Source of the DNA: an uncultured Collinsella sp.
GTDB taxonomy: Bacteria; Actinomycetota; Coriobacteriia; Coriobacteriales; Coriobacteriaceae
Reading direction: 5' to 3'
DNA length: 23,618 nucleotides
Assembly: GCA_902470095.1 (NCBI GenBank)
Contig: CABRFG010000034.1
Span: 1-23,618 of the forward strand
Shown: piece after piece, positions 15,515 through 22,709 of the stretch
Position numbering within the stretch: the first letter of the stretch is position 1
Layout of the letters: each line of letters starts with the position of its first letter
Position numbers and translations under genes: made by a program
Notes under the pieces: model-generated
What the model saw: the letters and a program-made list of their open reading frames with translations, nothing else
What the model was told of the DNA's origin: nothing
Database searches by the model: none

Positions 15515-16060
15515 CTATAGCCCAAAGAAGCTAAGAATCTGGTCGCGGCTTACGGGCTTGTAGTCGTTGGCATCGAGACCGACATCGTAGCGAAAGATAG
15601 GACGTTCGCGATCGCGGTTGCGCGCGTTGGTGCGGTCTCCCCTGCTGTGGATATGCCCGTGCAGCATGATGGCACCACGCGCCTTGCCATTCCAGCTGAG
15701 CATAGGGTAGTGACTCATAACCAGGCGATGTCCCTTGGCATAGCCGGGGGCAATCTCCAGGTAATCGCGTACGTCATCCCAAATTTGCGGCACGTCGGGA
15801 TCTTCCCAGTCGCCATCATGGTTACCACGGATGAGCGTCACATTCTTGCATTCGATACGCTCGCGCAGGCGCACCGCCTCTGCCAGGGGCAAACGATAGG
15901 TAAAGTCACCTAGGATATAGAGGCGATCGTCCGCAGCCACGCACTCATTGATGGCATCGATGACCTTGCGGTTCATCTCCTCGACCGAATCAAACGGCCG
16001 ATCCATATCGTGCAAGATATTCGTATCGCCCAGGTGTAGGTCGGCGGTAAACCACATCAT
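15515..16060 (-). CDS. Small calcineurin-type metallophosphoesterase
   Basis: 181 residues. The metal-binding motifs are in order: TADLHLGD (DxH, residues 7-9), ILGDFTY (GD), RGNHDGDW (GNHD), SHYPML and LHGHIHSRG (GHxH). This is the compact single-domain class of predicted phosphoesterases, acting on small phosphodiesters or nucleotides in the cytoplasm; the substrate cannot be read from the sequence. The protein starts with two adjacent ATGs (16060 and 16057); AGGG lies upstream at workable distance from either. A -10-like TATACT at 16101-16106 suggests its own promoter between it and the small acidic gene. Confidence 0.87.
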   Translation of the reverse strand: MMWFTADLHLGDTNILHDMDRPFDSVEEMNRKVIDAINECVAADDRLYILGDFTYRLPLAEAVRLRERIECKNVTLIRGNHDGDWEDPDVPQIWDDVRDYLEIAPGYAKGHRLVMSHYPMLSWNGKARGAIMLHGHIHSRGDRTNARNRDRERPIFRYDVGLDANDYKPVSRDQILSFFGL

Positions 16061-16100
16061 CGTCTATGCCCTCATTTCGCAACGCGTCAAACTCGTGCTA

Positions 16101-16106
16101 AGTATA
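16101..16106 (-). promoter_or_regulatory. -10-like TATACT before the metallophosphoesterase gene
   Basis: TATACT on the minus strand matches the -10 consensus at five of six bases and lies about 40 bp before the start codon. I see no convincing -35. Confidence 0.35.
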
Positions 16107-16126
16107 CAGACACAGCGATGCGGCGG

Positions 16127-16306
16127 TTAGCCAAAGAGCCCGCCGAACAGGCCGCGGCTGCGTTTGTCCTGCTTTTTCGAAGCGTCACCCTGAGTTTTCT
16201 TGTCCTGCCGCATCTTACGGTTCTGCTCCAGCTCATCGTCATCGAGTAGCATATCCCACTCAAACGGATCGTCCGTCAGATCGAACAAGTCATCGTCATC
16301 GAGCAC
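16127..16306 (-). CDS. 59-residue acidic small protein, GTG start
   Basis: A short gene in the gap between the metallophosphoesterase and HIRAN genes. It starts with GTG (16304-16306) after AAGGGAGG, 5 bases away, and ends with TAA at 16127-16129. The N-terminal half is strongly acidic with two similar blocks (LDDDDLFDL and LLDDDELEQ) around DDPFEWDM. The middle is Lys/Arg/Gln-rich and hydrophilic (KMRQDKKTQGDASKKQDKRS), and it ends RGLFGGLFG. No membrane segment and no recognised domain. It follows the HIRAN gene stop by 18 bp on the same strand, so the two are very likely cotranscribed. The good ribosome site, the tight spacing and the biased composition support a real protein; its function is unknown. 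Confidence 0.7.
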   Translation of the reverse strand: MLDDDDLFDLTDDPFEWDMLLDDDELEQNRKMRQDKKTQGDASKKQDKRSRGLFGGLFG

Positions 16307-16324
16307 GGCAGCCTCCCTTACCGA

Positions 16325-16651
16325 TTAGCGAGCATCCACCACGTAGAGTCCAACGCGCACCTGATGCCACGGGCTGCGCTCAGGAGCAACCTGTTGCACG
16401 CGGGCCTCAAACACGTCCTCGTGGCCGTAATACATCATCAAGGACAGCGGGCCGACCTCGTTTCCCGGAACATAGCCGAGCTTGGTCTTGCCGTAGTAGA
16501 TCGCAACCGCCTCGGGATCATGGGGGTTATCGCGCTCGGCACACAGCGTCAACTTATCGCCAACCTTAAGATCCCCCAGGACCAAGGCACCGTCGGCATA
16601 CTGAAATCCTGCGATATGAAACGACAAAAGAACACGTGAAGGCTCGTACAT
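16325..16651 (-). CDS. Stand-alone HIRAN-domain protein
   Basis: 108 residues; AGAGGAG lies 5 bases before the ATG. The whole protein fits one HIRAN domain: FHIAGFQYADGA, LKVGDKLTLCAERDNPHDPEAVAIYYG and KLGYVPGNEVGPLSLMMYYG. HIRAN domains occur in Rad5/HLTF-type DNA-repair helicases, where they bind 3' DNA ends, and as short free-standing bacterial proteins of unknown partner. A DNA-end or stalled-fork role is inference from the family. It is first in a probable two-gene operon with the acidic 59-residue protein. Confidence 0.8.
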   Translation of the reverse strand: MYEPSRVLLSFHIAGFQYADGALVLGDLKVGDKLTLCAERDNPHDPEAVAIYYGKTKLGYVPGNEVGPLSLMMYYGHEDVFEARVQQVAPERSPWHQVRVGLYVVDAR

Positions 16652-16740
16652 GGCAACTCCTCTAACGGCTGGATAAACCGGCGCTTAACCTTACTGATAA
16701 GCCTACGGGCCCGTGCGGACACAAATTTATCCTGTCTGAT

Positions 16741-18120
16741 TTAATGCACAAACATGCGCACGAACTTGTGCTTCCAGCTTGCGTAAGGGGCATAGCGGAA
16801 TGGCACGTCCAGCCAGGTTGCCTTGTTCACGATGCTCTTCTTGTGGCTAAACGCATCGAAGCTCTCGCGGCCATGGTACTGGCCCATACCGCTCGTACCC
16901 ATGCCGCCAAAGCCCATATGGCTCGTAGCCAAGTGCATGATCGTGTCGTTGACGCAGCCGCCGCCAAAGGGCACATAGCGCGCAAAGCGCTCCTGAACTG
17001 CATGGTCCTGGCTAAAGATATACAGGGCCAGCGGCGTCGGACGATCCGTAATAAACGCCTCGGCCTCATCCAGGTCATCAAACGCCAGCACCGGTAAGAT
17101 CGGGCCGAAAATCTCCTCCTGCATTACGGCGTCATCGGGGGTCACGCCGTCCAAAATCGTCGGCTCGATCTTGAGCGAAGCCCCGCGCGCGGCACCTCCC
17201 AGCACAACCTTATCGGGATCGATCAGTCCGCGTACGCGTGAGAAATGTTTGGCGTTGACGATATGCCCGTAATCCTCGTTATCGAGCGGATGCTCGCCAA
17301 ACATGCGACGAACCTCCTCCTTGATGAGGCCCAACAGCTCATCGTGCACGCGTGCATCGACCAGCAGATAGTCGGGCGCCACGCAGGTCTGCCCCACGTT
17401 GAGCCATTTACCAAAGGCGATACGCCGTGCCGCAACCTTCAAGTTTGCCGTCGCATCCACGATGCAGGGACTCTTTCCGCCCAGTTCAAGCGTCACGGGC
17501 GTAAGGTTTTTACTTGCGCGCTCCATGACGAGCTTGCCGACCGGAACGCTACCGGTAAAGAAAATCTTGTCCCAGCACTCGTCGAGCAGCGCTTCGTTTT
17601 CGGCGCGCCCGCCTTCGATGACCGTCACCAGGCGCGGATCAAATGCTTCCTCGCAAATCTGTCTGAGCACCGCGCTCGAAGCCGGCGCATAGGCGCTCGG
17701 CTTGATGACCACGGTGTTGCCCGCGGCAAGGGCGCCGGCGAGCGGCTCGAGCGTCAACAACAACGGATAGTTCCACGGAGCCATGATGAGCGTGACGCCA
17801 TAGGGCACGGCCTGCGTTTTGCACACACTCACGGCATTGGCGAGGTCACACGGACGCAGGCGCGGACGACTCCATCGAGCCACATGCGCAATCTGATAGC
17901 GAATCTCGGAAAGCGACGTGCCGATCTCGCACATATACGCCTCGTCATGCGACTTTCCCAAATCGGTCTTGAGCGCATGGGCAATATCGGCCTCGCGGGC
18001 CCGCACCGTATCGCGTAAACTCACGAGCGCACGACGTCGAGCATCGACATCAAACGTGGCGTGTGTCTTAAAGTAGGCGCGTTGATCGCCGACGATGCGC
18101 GCAATTTCCTCGGTGTTCAT
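16741..18120 (-). CDS. NAD(P)-dependent aldehyde dehydrogenase
   Basis: 459 residues; GGAGGG lies 3 bases before the ATG and overlaps the stop region of the upstream gene. The catalytic set is complete: APWNYP (Asn 117), FTGSVPVGK (the nucleotide-binding FTGS), LELGGKSP (Glu 212) and GQTCVAPDY (nucleophile Cys 246). The length near 460 and the SVCKTQAVPYGVTLIMAPWNYPLLL context fit the class 3-like or fatty-aldehyde group, which takes medium-chain or aromatic aldehydes. A C-terminal segment of basic and hydrophobic residues (WKHKFVRMFVH) could help it associate with membranes. It is 8 bp behind the alcohol dehydrogenase gene, so the operon would convert alcohol to aldehyde to acid, or the reverse. 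Confidence 0.92.
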   Translation of the reverse strand: MNTEEIARIVGDQRAYFKTHATFDVDARRRALVSLRDTVRAREADIAHALKTDLGKSHDEAYMCEIGTSLSEIRYQIAHVARWSRPRLRPCDLANAVSVCKTQAVPYGVTLIMAPWNYPLLLTLEPLAGALAAGNTVVIKPSAYAPASSAVLRQICEEAFDPRLVTVIEGGRAENEALLDECWDKIFFTGSVPVGKLVMERASKNLTPVTLELGGKSPCIVDATANLKVAARRIAFGKWLNVGQTCVAPDYLLVDARVHDELLGLIKEEVRRMFGEHPLDNEDYGHIVNAKHFSRVRGLIDPDKVVLGGAARGASLKIEPTILDGVTPDDAVMQEEIFGPILPVLAFDDLDEAEAFITDRPTPLALYIFSQDHAVQERFARYVPFGGGCVNDTIMHLATSHMGFGGMGTSGMGQYHGRESFDAFSHKKSIVNKATWLDVPFRYAPYASWKHKFVRMFVH

Positions 18121-18128
18121 GGACCCTC

Positions 18129-19349
18129 CTATTTCTCGTCCTCAAACATACCACCTGCGATAATTTCGTACATATGCTCGAGCTCCAAGCGGTCCATTAG
18201 AAGCGGAACGGGGTACAGGGGATTGGCCTCGGCATCGGCATGCGCCGCCATCTGCGGAATGTCGGAGTGGCGAATGCCCGTCACGTATTTGGGAATTTCC
18301 AAGGCGGCGTTCATGCGGTCGACCCAATCGATAAAGGCCTCGGCCGCAAGACTGTCCTGCGCGGTAGCCGGCGCAATGCCCGCCATGCGAGCAAGATCGG
18401 CAAGCTTGGGGGCGGCGGCGTCACCATAAGCGCGAAGCATATGCGGCAGGATGATGGCGTTGGCCAAGCCGTGCGGAATTCCGTATCGGCCGCCCAGACT
18501 GTGCGCGATGGCATGAACGTATCCAACATAGGAGCGCGTAAAGGCAACGCCCGCCTTATACGCCGCCGAAAGCATATTGCGACGCGAATGCATGTTGTCG
18601 CCATGCTCATAGGCCTCGAGCAAATTGTCGCGGATGAGCTGGACCGCTTGACGCGCCATCTTGCGCGTGTAGGGCGTGGTGCTACGGCCGATAAAGGCCT
18701 CGACAGCATGCGTCAGGGCATCCATACCCGTCTGCCCCGTAATGGAGGCGGGCAGGCCGCGCGTAAACTCGGGGTCATGCACCGCAAAGCGCGGGATAAG
18801 CACAAAGTCGTTAATGGGGTACTTGTAGTGCGTCTCGTCATCGGTAATTACCGCTGCAAGCGTGACCTCGCTTCCCGTGCCTGCCGTGGTGGGAACGGCG
18901 ATGAGCAGCGGCAGGCGATGATGAATCCGCAGCAGCCCGCGCATCTTGTTGATGGGCTTGTTTGGCTGCGCAATGCGCGCCCCCACACCCTTGGCGCAGT
19001 CCATGGCCGAACCGCCACCAAAGCCGATAATGGCCTGGCAGGCGCTCTCTCGATACAGGGACGCCGCTTCCTCCACGTTTGAGACCGTGGGGTTCGCTGA
19101 TGTTTTGGCATAGACCGCAACGCCAATTCCCTTGGACGCGAGCGCTGTCTCGAGCGGTGCCGTGAGCCCCAGACGGGCAATACCGGGATCCGTCACGATA
19201 AGAACCCGCTGTATCGAACGCTTTTGAAGCACTGTGGGCACATCCTCAGCATGCTCCAGAATGTGCGGCTCGGTATAGGGCAGCACCGGCAATGCGATGC
19301 GAAAAACCGTTTGATATGTTCGGCACCAGGCGCGGCGGGCTAGATGCAT
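18129..19349 (-). CDS. Iron-type (group III) alcohol dehydrogenase
   Basis: 406 residues from the ATG at 19349. The frame opens 27 codons earlier, but that stretch contains the putative promoter and operator, and GAGGGAG precedes the chosen ATG. The family motifs are all present: FGGGSAMDCAKG (NAD binding, 110-121), PTTAGTGSEVT (153-163), and the four metal ligands Asp 210, His 214, His 279 and His 293 in GMDALTHAVE and VHAIAHSLGGRYGIPHGLANAI, spaced as in FucO-type enzymes. The N-terminus (LARRAWCRTYQTVFRIALPVLPY) is longer and more hydrophobic than usual. It is the first gene of an operon with the aldehyde dehydrogenase. Two matching palindromes upstream suggest control by a repressor, not encoded in the window as far as I can see. 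Confidence 0.9.
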   Translation of the reverse strand: MHLARRAWCRTYQTVFRIALPVLPYTEPHILEHAEDVPTVLQKRSIQRVLIVTDPGIARLGLTAPLETALASKGIGVAVYAKTSANPTVSNVEEAASLYRESACQAIIGFGGGSAMDCAKGVGARIAQPNKPINKMRGLLRIHHRLPLLIAVPTTAGTGSEVTLAAVITDDETHYKYPINDFVLIPRFAVHDPEFTRGLPASITGQTGMDALTHAVEAFIGRSTTPYTRKMARQAVQLIRDNLLEAYEHGDNMHSRRNMLSAAYKAGVAFTRSYVGYVHAIAHSLGGRYGIPHGLANAIILPHMLRAYGDAAAPKLADLARMAGIAPATAQDSLAAEAFIDWVDRMNAALEIPKYVTGIRHSDIPQMAAHADAEANPLYPVPLLMDRLELEHMYEIIAGGMFEDEK

Positions 19350-19368
19350 AAAGGAGGCTCCCTCATTT

Positions 19369-19382
19369 GTTGATTGGTCAAC
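19369..19382. promoter_or_regulatory. Operator-like palindrome 1 of the alcohol dehydrogenase operon
   Basis: GTTGATTGGTCAAC, with arms GTTGA/TCAAC. It lies just downstream of a -10-like TACAAT (19396-19401, minus strand) and before the start codon, where a bound repressor would block transcription. Confidence 0.55.
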
Positions 19383-19432
19383 ATTTGCTCGACCGATTGT
19401 ACTCAGCGGAGATCGCAGACGGCCTGCCAATC

Positions 19433-19446
19433 GTTAATCAATCAAC
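19433..19446. promoter_or_regulatory. Operator-like palindrome 2 of the alcohol dehydrogenase operon
   Basis: Read on the minus strand, GTTGATTGATTAAC differs from palindrome 1 at two positions. The two sites are 64 bp apart centre to centre, close to six helix turns. It lies between the alcohol dehydrogenase and rubrerythrin promoters and could affect either. Confidence 0.5.
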
Positions 19447-19469
19447 ATCTTCATATCTCAAAATTGTTT

Positions 19470-19490
19470 TATTAAAAATCATTCCTAATA
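19470..19490. promoter_or_regulatory. Fur/PerR-like AT-rich palindrome before the rubrerythrin promoter
   Basis: A 21-bp imperfect palindrome with outer arms TATTA/TAATA and core AATCATT; eight of ten base pairs match. Size and composition resemble Fur-superfamily boxes. It lies directly upstream of the -35 of the rubrerythrin gene. Confidence 0.4.
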
Positions 19491-19493
19491 GGC

Positions 19494-19521
19494 TTCACAT
19501 TTGGTTGCATTTATGGATAAT
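19494..19521 (+). promoter_or_regulatory. Promoter of the rubrerythrin gene
   Basis: TTCACA (19494-19499), a 16-base spacer and GATAAT (19516-19521) each match consensus at five of six bases. The leader of about 80 bases holds a hairpin (CGTCCGG 19540-19546 with CCGGACG 19564-19570) and a small stem CGATC-GAAAG-GATCG (19587-19601) that puts the ribosome binding site in its loop. Confidence 0.6.
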
Positions 19522-19605
19522 AGAACCCGTCAAGACGCACGTCCGGAGAGGGCCCTTACGGGACCGGACGAGCGCGCCATCGCCATCGATCGAAAGGATC
19601 GAATC

Positions 19606-20166
19606 ATGAAGTTTGTTTGCCCCGTTTGTGGTTATGTGGAAGAGTTCGACGGCGACCAGCTGCCCGAGGACTTCAAGTGCCCCCAGTGCGGCGTTCCCGG
19701 TTCTCGTTTCCTGAAGCAGGAGGAGGGTCAGCTCGAGTGGGCTGCCGAGCACGTCGTGGGCGTCGCCAAGATGGAGGGTGTCTCCGAGGACATCGTTGCC
19801 GACCTGCGCGCCAACTTCGAGGGCGAGTGCTCTGAGGTCGGTATGTACCTGGCCATGGCTCGCGTCGCTCATCGCGAAGGCTACCCCGAGATCGGCCTGT
19901 ACTGGGAGAAGGCTGCTCACGAGGAGGCCGAGCACGCCGCAAAGTTCGCTGAGCTCCTGGGCGAGGTCGTGACCGACTCCACCAAGAAGAACCTCGAGAT
20001 GCGCGTTGAGGCCGAGAACGGCGCCACCGCCGGCAAGACCGATCTTGCCAAGCGCGCCAAGGCCGCCGGCCTCGATGCCATCCACGACACCGTGCACGAG
20101 ATGGCTCGCGACGAGGCCCGCCACGGCAAGGCTTTCGCCGGCCTGCTCAAGCGCTACTTTGGCTAA
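19606..20166 (+). CDS. Reverse rubrerythrin (rubredoxin-first), NADH peroxidase type
   Basis: 186 residues from the ATG at 19606. The frame opens at 19501, but the first 35 codons would read through the leader hairpin, and the rubredoxin domain begins exactly at 19606 behind AAAGGA. The N-terminal rubredoxin domain has CPVCGY (C5, C8) and FKCPQCGV (C25, C28). The C-terminal diiron four-helix bundle has FEGECSEVGMYLAMAR, KAAHEEAEHAAKFAE and HEMARDEARHGKAF. This order, rubredoxin first, marks the reverse rubrerythrins of anaerobes, which reduce hydrogen peroxide to water with electrons from NADH. Codon choice is more uniform and optimal than in its neighbours, as expected for a highly expressed protein. 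A single-gene unit with its own promoter and a strong terminator. Confidence 0.93.
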   Translation: MKFVCPVCGYVEEFDGDQLPEDFKCPQCGVPGSRFLKQEEGQLEWAAEHVVGVAKMEGVSEDIVADLRANFEGECSEVGMYLAMARVAHREGYPEIGLYWEKAAHEEAEHAAKFAELLGEVVTDSTKKNLEMRVEAENGATAGKTDLAKRAKAAGLDAIHDTVHEMARDEARHGKAFAGLLKRYFG

Positions 20167-20199
20167 GCCAACCGCCTGAGAGACAATCTTTAGCTCGAT

Positions 20200-20229
20200 A
20201 AGGCCCGGACCGCATGGTTCGGGCCTTTT
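20200..20229 (+). terminator. Rho-independent terminator after rubrerythrin
   Basis: AAGGCCCGGACC (20200-20211), loop GCAT and GGTTCGGGCCTT (20216-20227) pair with one G-T position, ending in five T. It also lies 8 bp beyond the stop of the convergent pdxR gene. Confidence 0.88.
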
Positions 20230-20237
20230 TCGTTGGC

Positions 20238-21653
20238 TTATTGCAGCTGTTCTTGAAGAAGGATGAGCGACTGATGGCTCAGGTCGTCGTATTGTATGAG
20301 GACGCGAGATGGAGCGTTCTTAGTCGATGCCCGATCACCCGTCCACAGGCAATCGGCGATGTTGACATAGGAAATACGAGCGCCAGTAAGAGCCTTCGCG
20401 AAGCTCTTCCCCGCCTTGTCCTCGGCCAGGGCAACGGTGCAGTAAAGGCCCGCATCTGCATGCTCGATCGAGACCTCCCCTGCTGGAAACGCTTTCCGCA
20501 CAAGCGACGCCAGACCATCACGCGCCTCACGAGCACGAACGCGCACGCGGTTCACATGTCGCTCGTAATCACCCGATTCCAGCAAACGAGCCAAAGCGAC
20601 CTGATCAACAGAACTCACCGACGAGGCGTAAAAACCTAGATTGCGCCTAAACCGCTCCATTAGCTCGTCGGGCAGCACCATGTACGCTAGACGCAACGCC
20701 GATGACAGGCTCTTCGAAAACGTGTTGGTGTAGATAACCGACTGGGCGGCATCGATTGACGCGAGCGCGGGAATCGGCTTGCCGGCAAGGCGAAACTCAC
20801 AATCAAAGTCATCTTCGATGAGATACCGACCTGGTCGCTCGGCGGCCCAGCTGAGCAGCGCATAGCGACGCGCAATGCTCGTCACAAGGCCGGTCGGATA
20901 CTGATGGGACGGCATCAGGTGAAGGACATCGGCCCCGGTTTTCTGCAGAGTGCTCAAGTCCACGCCCTCATCATCCAACGGGATATGTCGAACTTTGCAG
21001 CCCATAGCCTGATAGATGCGCGTCAGGCGCAAATAGCCCGGGTCCTCAACGGCATATACCTTGTCCGCGCCAAGTAGCTGAACCAACATGGTATCGAGCA
21101 GCTGGGCGCCCGCACCGATAACGATGTTGTCGGGATCGACATTCATGCCCCTCGTCCCGCGCAGATGGTGAGCGATAGCGCGTCGTAGCCGCGCGGTGCC
21201 CTGTGCCGGCGCGGTCGAAAAGATTTCGCGTTCGTCTTCGGATGCCAGCGTCGCCCGCAGTGCGCTTTGCCAAAGCCGCGCCGCCTCCAAAGCGGAAGGA
21301 GAGAGCGGGGCGAATTGCTCGGTCCGTCCGTTGACATCATGCGCGCTGGGGCCCACAGAAACGGCATCCCGGTCGATACCCTCCGCAGCTAAAGCCAAAA
21401 CCGGTGCATCCGGAAGCTCGCAAGCGTAGTAGCCACGCCGCGGCTTTGAGCAAATATAGCCCTCGGCAAGTAACTGGCTATATGCATTCTCGATAGTAAT
21501 GACACTGATTCCCAGATGACTGGCAAAGGCGCGCTTAGACGGCAGATGTTCCCCCGCCGCAATACGTCCAGCAACGATATCATCTCGAATTTGCTGGTAA
21601 ACATACTCATAGAGCGATGCTCCGCCGCGTTGTTCCAAATTGTAGTCAAGCAT
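20238..21653 (-). CDS. pdxR: PdxR, MocR/GntR-type regulator of pyridoxal phosphate synthesis
   Basis: 471 residues from the ATG at 21653; the in-frame ATG 11 codons earlier has no ribosome site. Residues about 12-75 are a GntR winged helix (LYEYVYQQIRDDIVAGRI, LPSKRAFASHLGISVITIENAYSQL). A linker rich in Ala, Asp and Pro follows. The remainder is a fold-type I aminotransferase domain with EDPGYLRL, LMPSHQYPTG, IEDDFDCEFR (Asp 281/282) and the PLP-binding lysine in TNTFSKSLSSALRLAY (Lys 314). MocR proteins of this group sense PLP and activate pdxS-pdxT when it is scarce. The gene is divergent from pdxS, the classic PdxR arrangement, and a repeated CTGACCTT motif lies between them. The regulated pathway is inferred from context. 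Confidence 0.9.
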   Translation of the reverse strand: MLDYNLEQRGGASLYEYVYQQIRDDIVAGRIAAGEHLPSKRAFASHLGISVITIENAYSQLLAEGYICSKPRRGYYACELPDAPVLALAAEGIDRDAVSVGPSAHDVNGRTEQFAPLSPSALEAARLWQSALRATLASEDEREIFSTAPAQGTARLRRAIAHHLRGTRGMNVDPDNIVIGAGAQLLDTMLVQLLGADKVYAVEDPGYLRLTRIYQAMGCKVRHIPLDDEGVDLSTLQKTGADVLHLMPSHQYPTGLVTSIARRYALLSWAAERPGRYLIEDDFDCEFRLAGKPIPALASIDAAQSVIYTNTFSKSLSSALRLAYMVLPDELMERFRRNLGFYASSVSSVDQVALARLLESGDYERHVNRVRVRAREARDGLASLVRKAFPAGEVSIEHADAGLYCTVALAEDKAGKSFAKALTGARISYVNIADCLWTGDRASTKNAPSRVLIQYDDLSHQSLILLQEQLQ

Positions 21654-21664
21654 GAGCCTATCAC

Positions 21665-21712
21665 CTGACCTTATTAAGTCATTCAATCTGGTATTAGTCT
21701 GACCTTGTCATT
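21665..21712. promoter_or_regulatory. Direct repeats between pdxR and pdxS, probable PdxR sites
   Basis: CTGACCTT occurs at 21665-21672 and again at 21699-21706, 34 bp apart, each followed by GTCATT (21678-21683, 21707-21712). The first copy overlaps the leader and ribosome site of pdxR; the second overlaps the proposed -35 of pdxS. Direct repeats are typical MocR binding sites. Confidence 0.55.
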
Positions 21713-21733
21713 ATCTCGAAAACTGAGTATTTC
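21705..21733 (+). promoter_or_regulatory. Possible pdxS-pdxT promoter
   Basis: TTGTCA (21705-21710), 17 bases, TATTTC (21728-21733). The -10 is weak, as expected for an activated promoter, and the -35 overlaps the second CTGACCTT repeat. The leader would be about 60 bases. Confidence 0.4.
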
Positions 21734-21798
21734 GCCATACCTAGCTCCCCGATAGGATGTTCCGTCAAGCAATGCACATGCCAACCAAGGGAGCAACC

Positions 21799-22689
21799 AT
21801 GGCAGAACAGACCAGCAAGGCCGATCGCGTCAAACTCAACCGCGAACTCGCGCAGATGCTCAAGGGCGGCGTCATCATGGACGTCACCACGCCCGAGCAG
21901 GCACGCATCGCCGAGGAAGCAGGCGCCTGCGCCGTCATGGCACTCGAGCGCATCCCGGCCGACATCCGTGCCGCAGGCGGCGTCTCGCGCATGAGCGATC
22001 CCAAGATGATCAAGGGCATCCAAGAGGCCGTCTCCATCCCCGTTATGGCCAAGTGCCGCATCGGTCACATCGTCGAGGCGCAGGTCTTGCAGGCCATCGA
22101 GATCGATTACATCGACGAATCCGAGGTTCTCTCCCCCGCCGACGATGTCTACCACATCGACAAGACCCAGTTTGACGTCCCGTTTGTCTGCGGTGCCCGC
22201 GATCTGGGCGAGGCGCTGCGCCGTGTTGCCGAGGGCGCCACGATGATCCGCACCAAGGGCGAGCCGGGCACGGGCGACGTGGTCCAGGCCGTGCGCCACA
22301 TGCGCAAGATCCAAAAGCAGATCCGCGACGTTGTTGCCCTGCGTGACGACGAGCTCTTCGAGGCAGCCAAGCAACTGCAGGTTCCGGTCGAGCTGGTGCG
22401 TGAGGTCCATGCCACGGGTAAGCTTCCCGTCGTGAACTTTGCCGCCGGCGGCGTAGCGACCCCCGCCGACGCCGCGCTGATGATGCAGCTGGGCGCCGAA
22501 GGCGTCTTTGTGGGCTCGGGCATCTTTAAGAGCGGCGACCCGGCCAAGCGCGCCGCCGCCATCGTCAAGGCCGTGGCCAACTTCACCGACGCCAAGCTCA
22601 TCGCTGAGCTTTCGGAGGACCTGGGCGAGGCCATGGTGGGCATCAACGCCGACGAAATTGAAATCATCATGGAGGAGCGCGGGCGCTAG
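21799..22689 (+). CDS. pdxS: PdxS, pyridoxal 5'-phosphate synthase lyase subunit
   Basis: 296 residues from the ATG at 21799, behind AGGGAG at 6 bases; the frame's earlier ATGs (21757 on) lack a ribosome site. PdxS is a TIM-barrel enzyme that builds PLP from ribose 5-phosphate, glyceraldehyde 3-phosphate and ammonia. Its most conserved parts are here: LAQMLKGGVIMDVTTPEQA, VMALERIPADIRAAGGVSRMSDP, the catalytic lysine in VMAKCRIGH, DESEVLSPAD, the second lysine in MIRTKGEPGTGD, and VNFAAGGVATPADAALMMQLGAEGVFVGSGIFKS for phosphate binding. Length is normal. It is 20 bp ahead of pdxT and divergent from pdxR. Confidence 0.97.
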   Translation: MAEQTSKADRVKLNRELAQMLKGGVIMDVTTPEQARIAEEAGACAVMALERIPADIRAAGGVSRMSDPKMIKGIQEAVSIPVMAKCRIGHIVEAQVLQAIEIDYIDESEVLSPADDVYHIDKTQFDVPFVCGARDLGEALRRVAEGATMIRTKGEPGTGDVVQAVRHMRKIQKQIRDVVALRDDELFEAAKQLQVPVELVREVHATGKLPVVNFAAGGVATPADAALMMQLGAEGVFVGSGIFKSGDPAKRAAAIVKAVANFTDAKLIAELSEDLGEAMVGINADEIEIIMEERGR

Positions 22690-22709
22690 TCCAGCAGAAA
22701 GGATCGCAC

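Noticed and set aside
16671..16740. ACGGGCCCGT palindrome after the aldehyde dehydrogenase, considered as a terminator
   Set aside because: The palindrome has no loop of its own and no T run follows, so I could not support a terminator.
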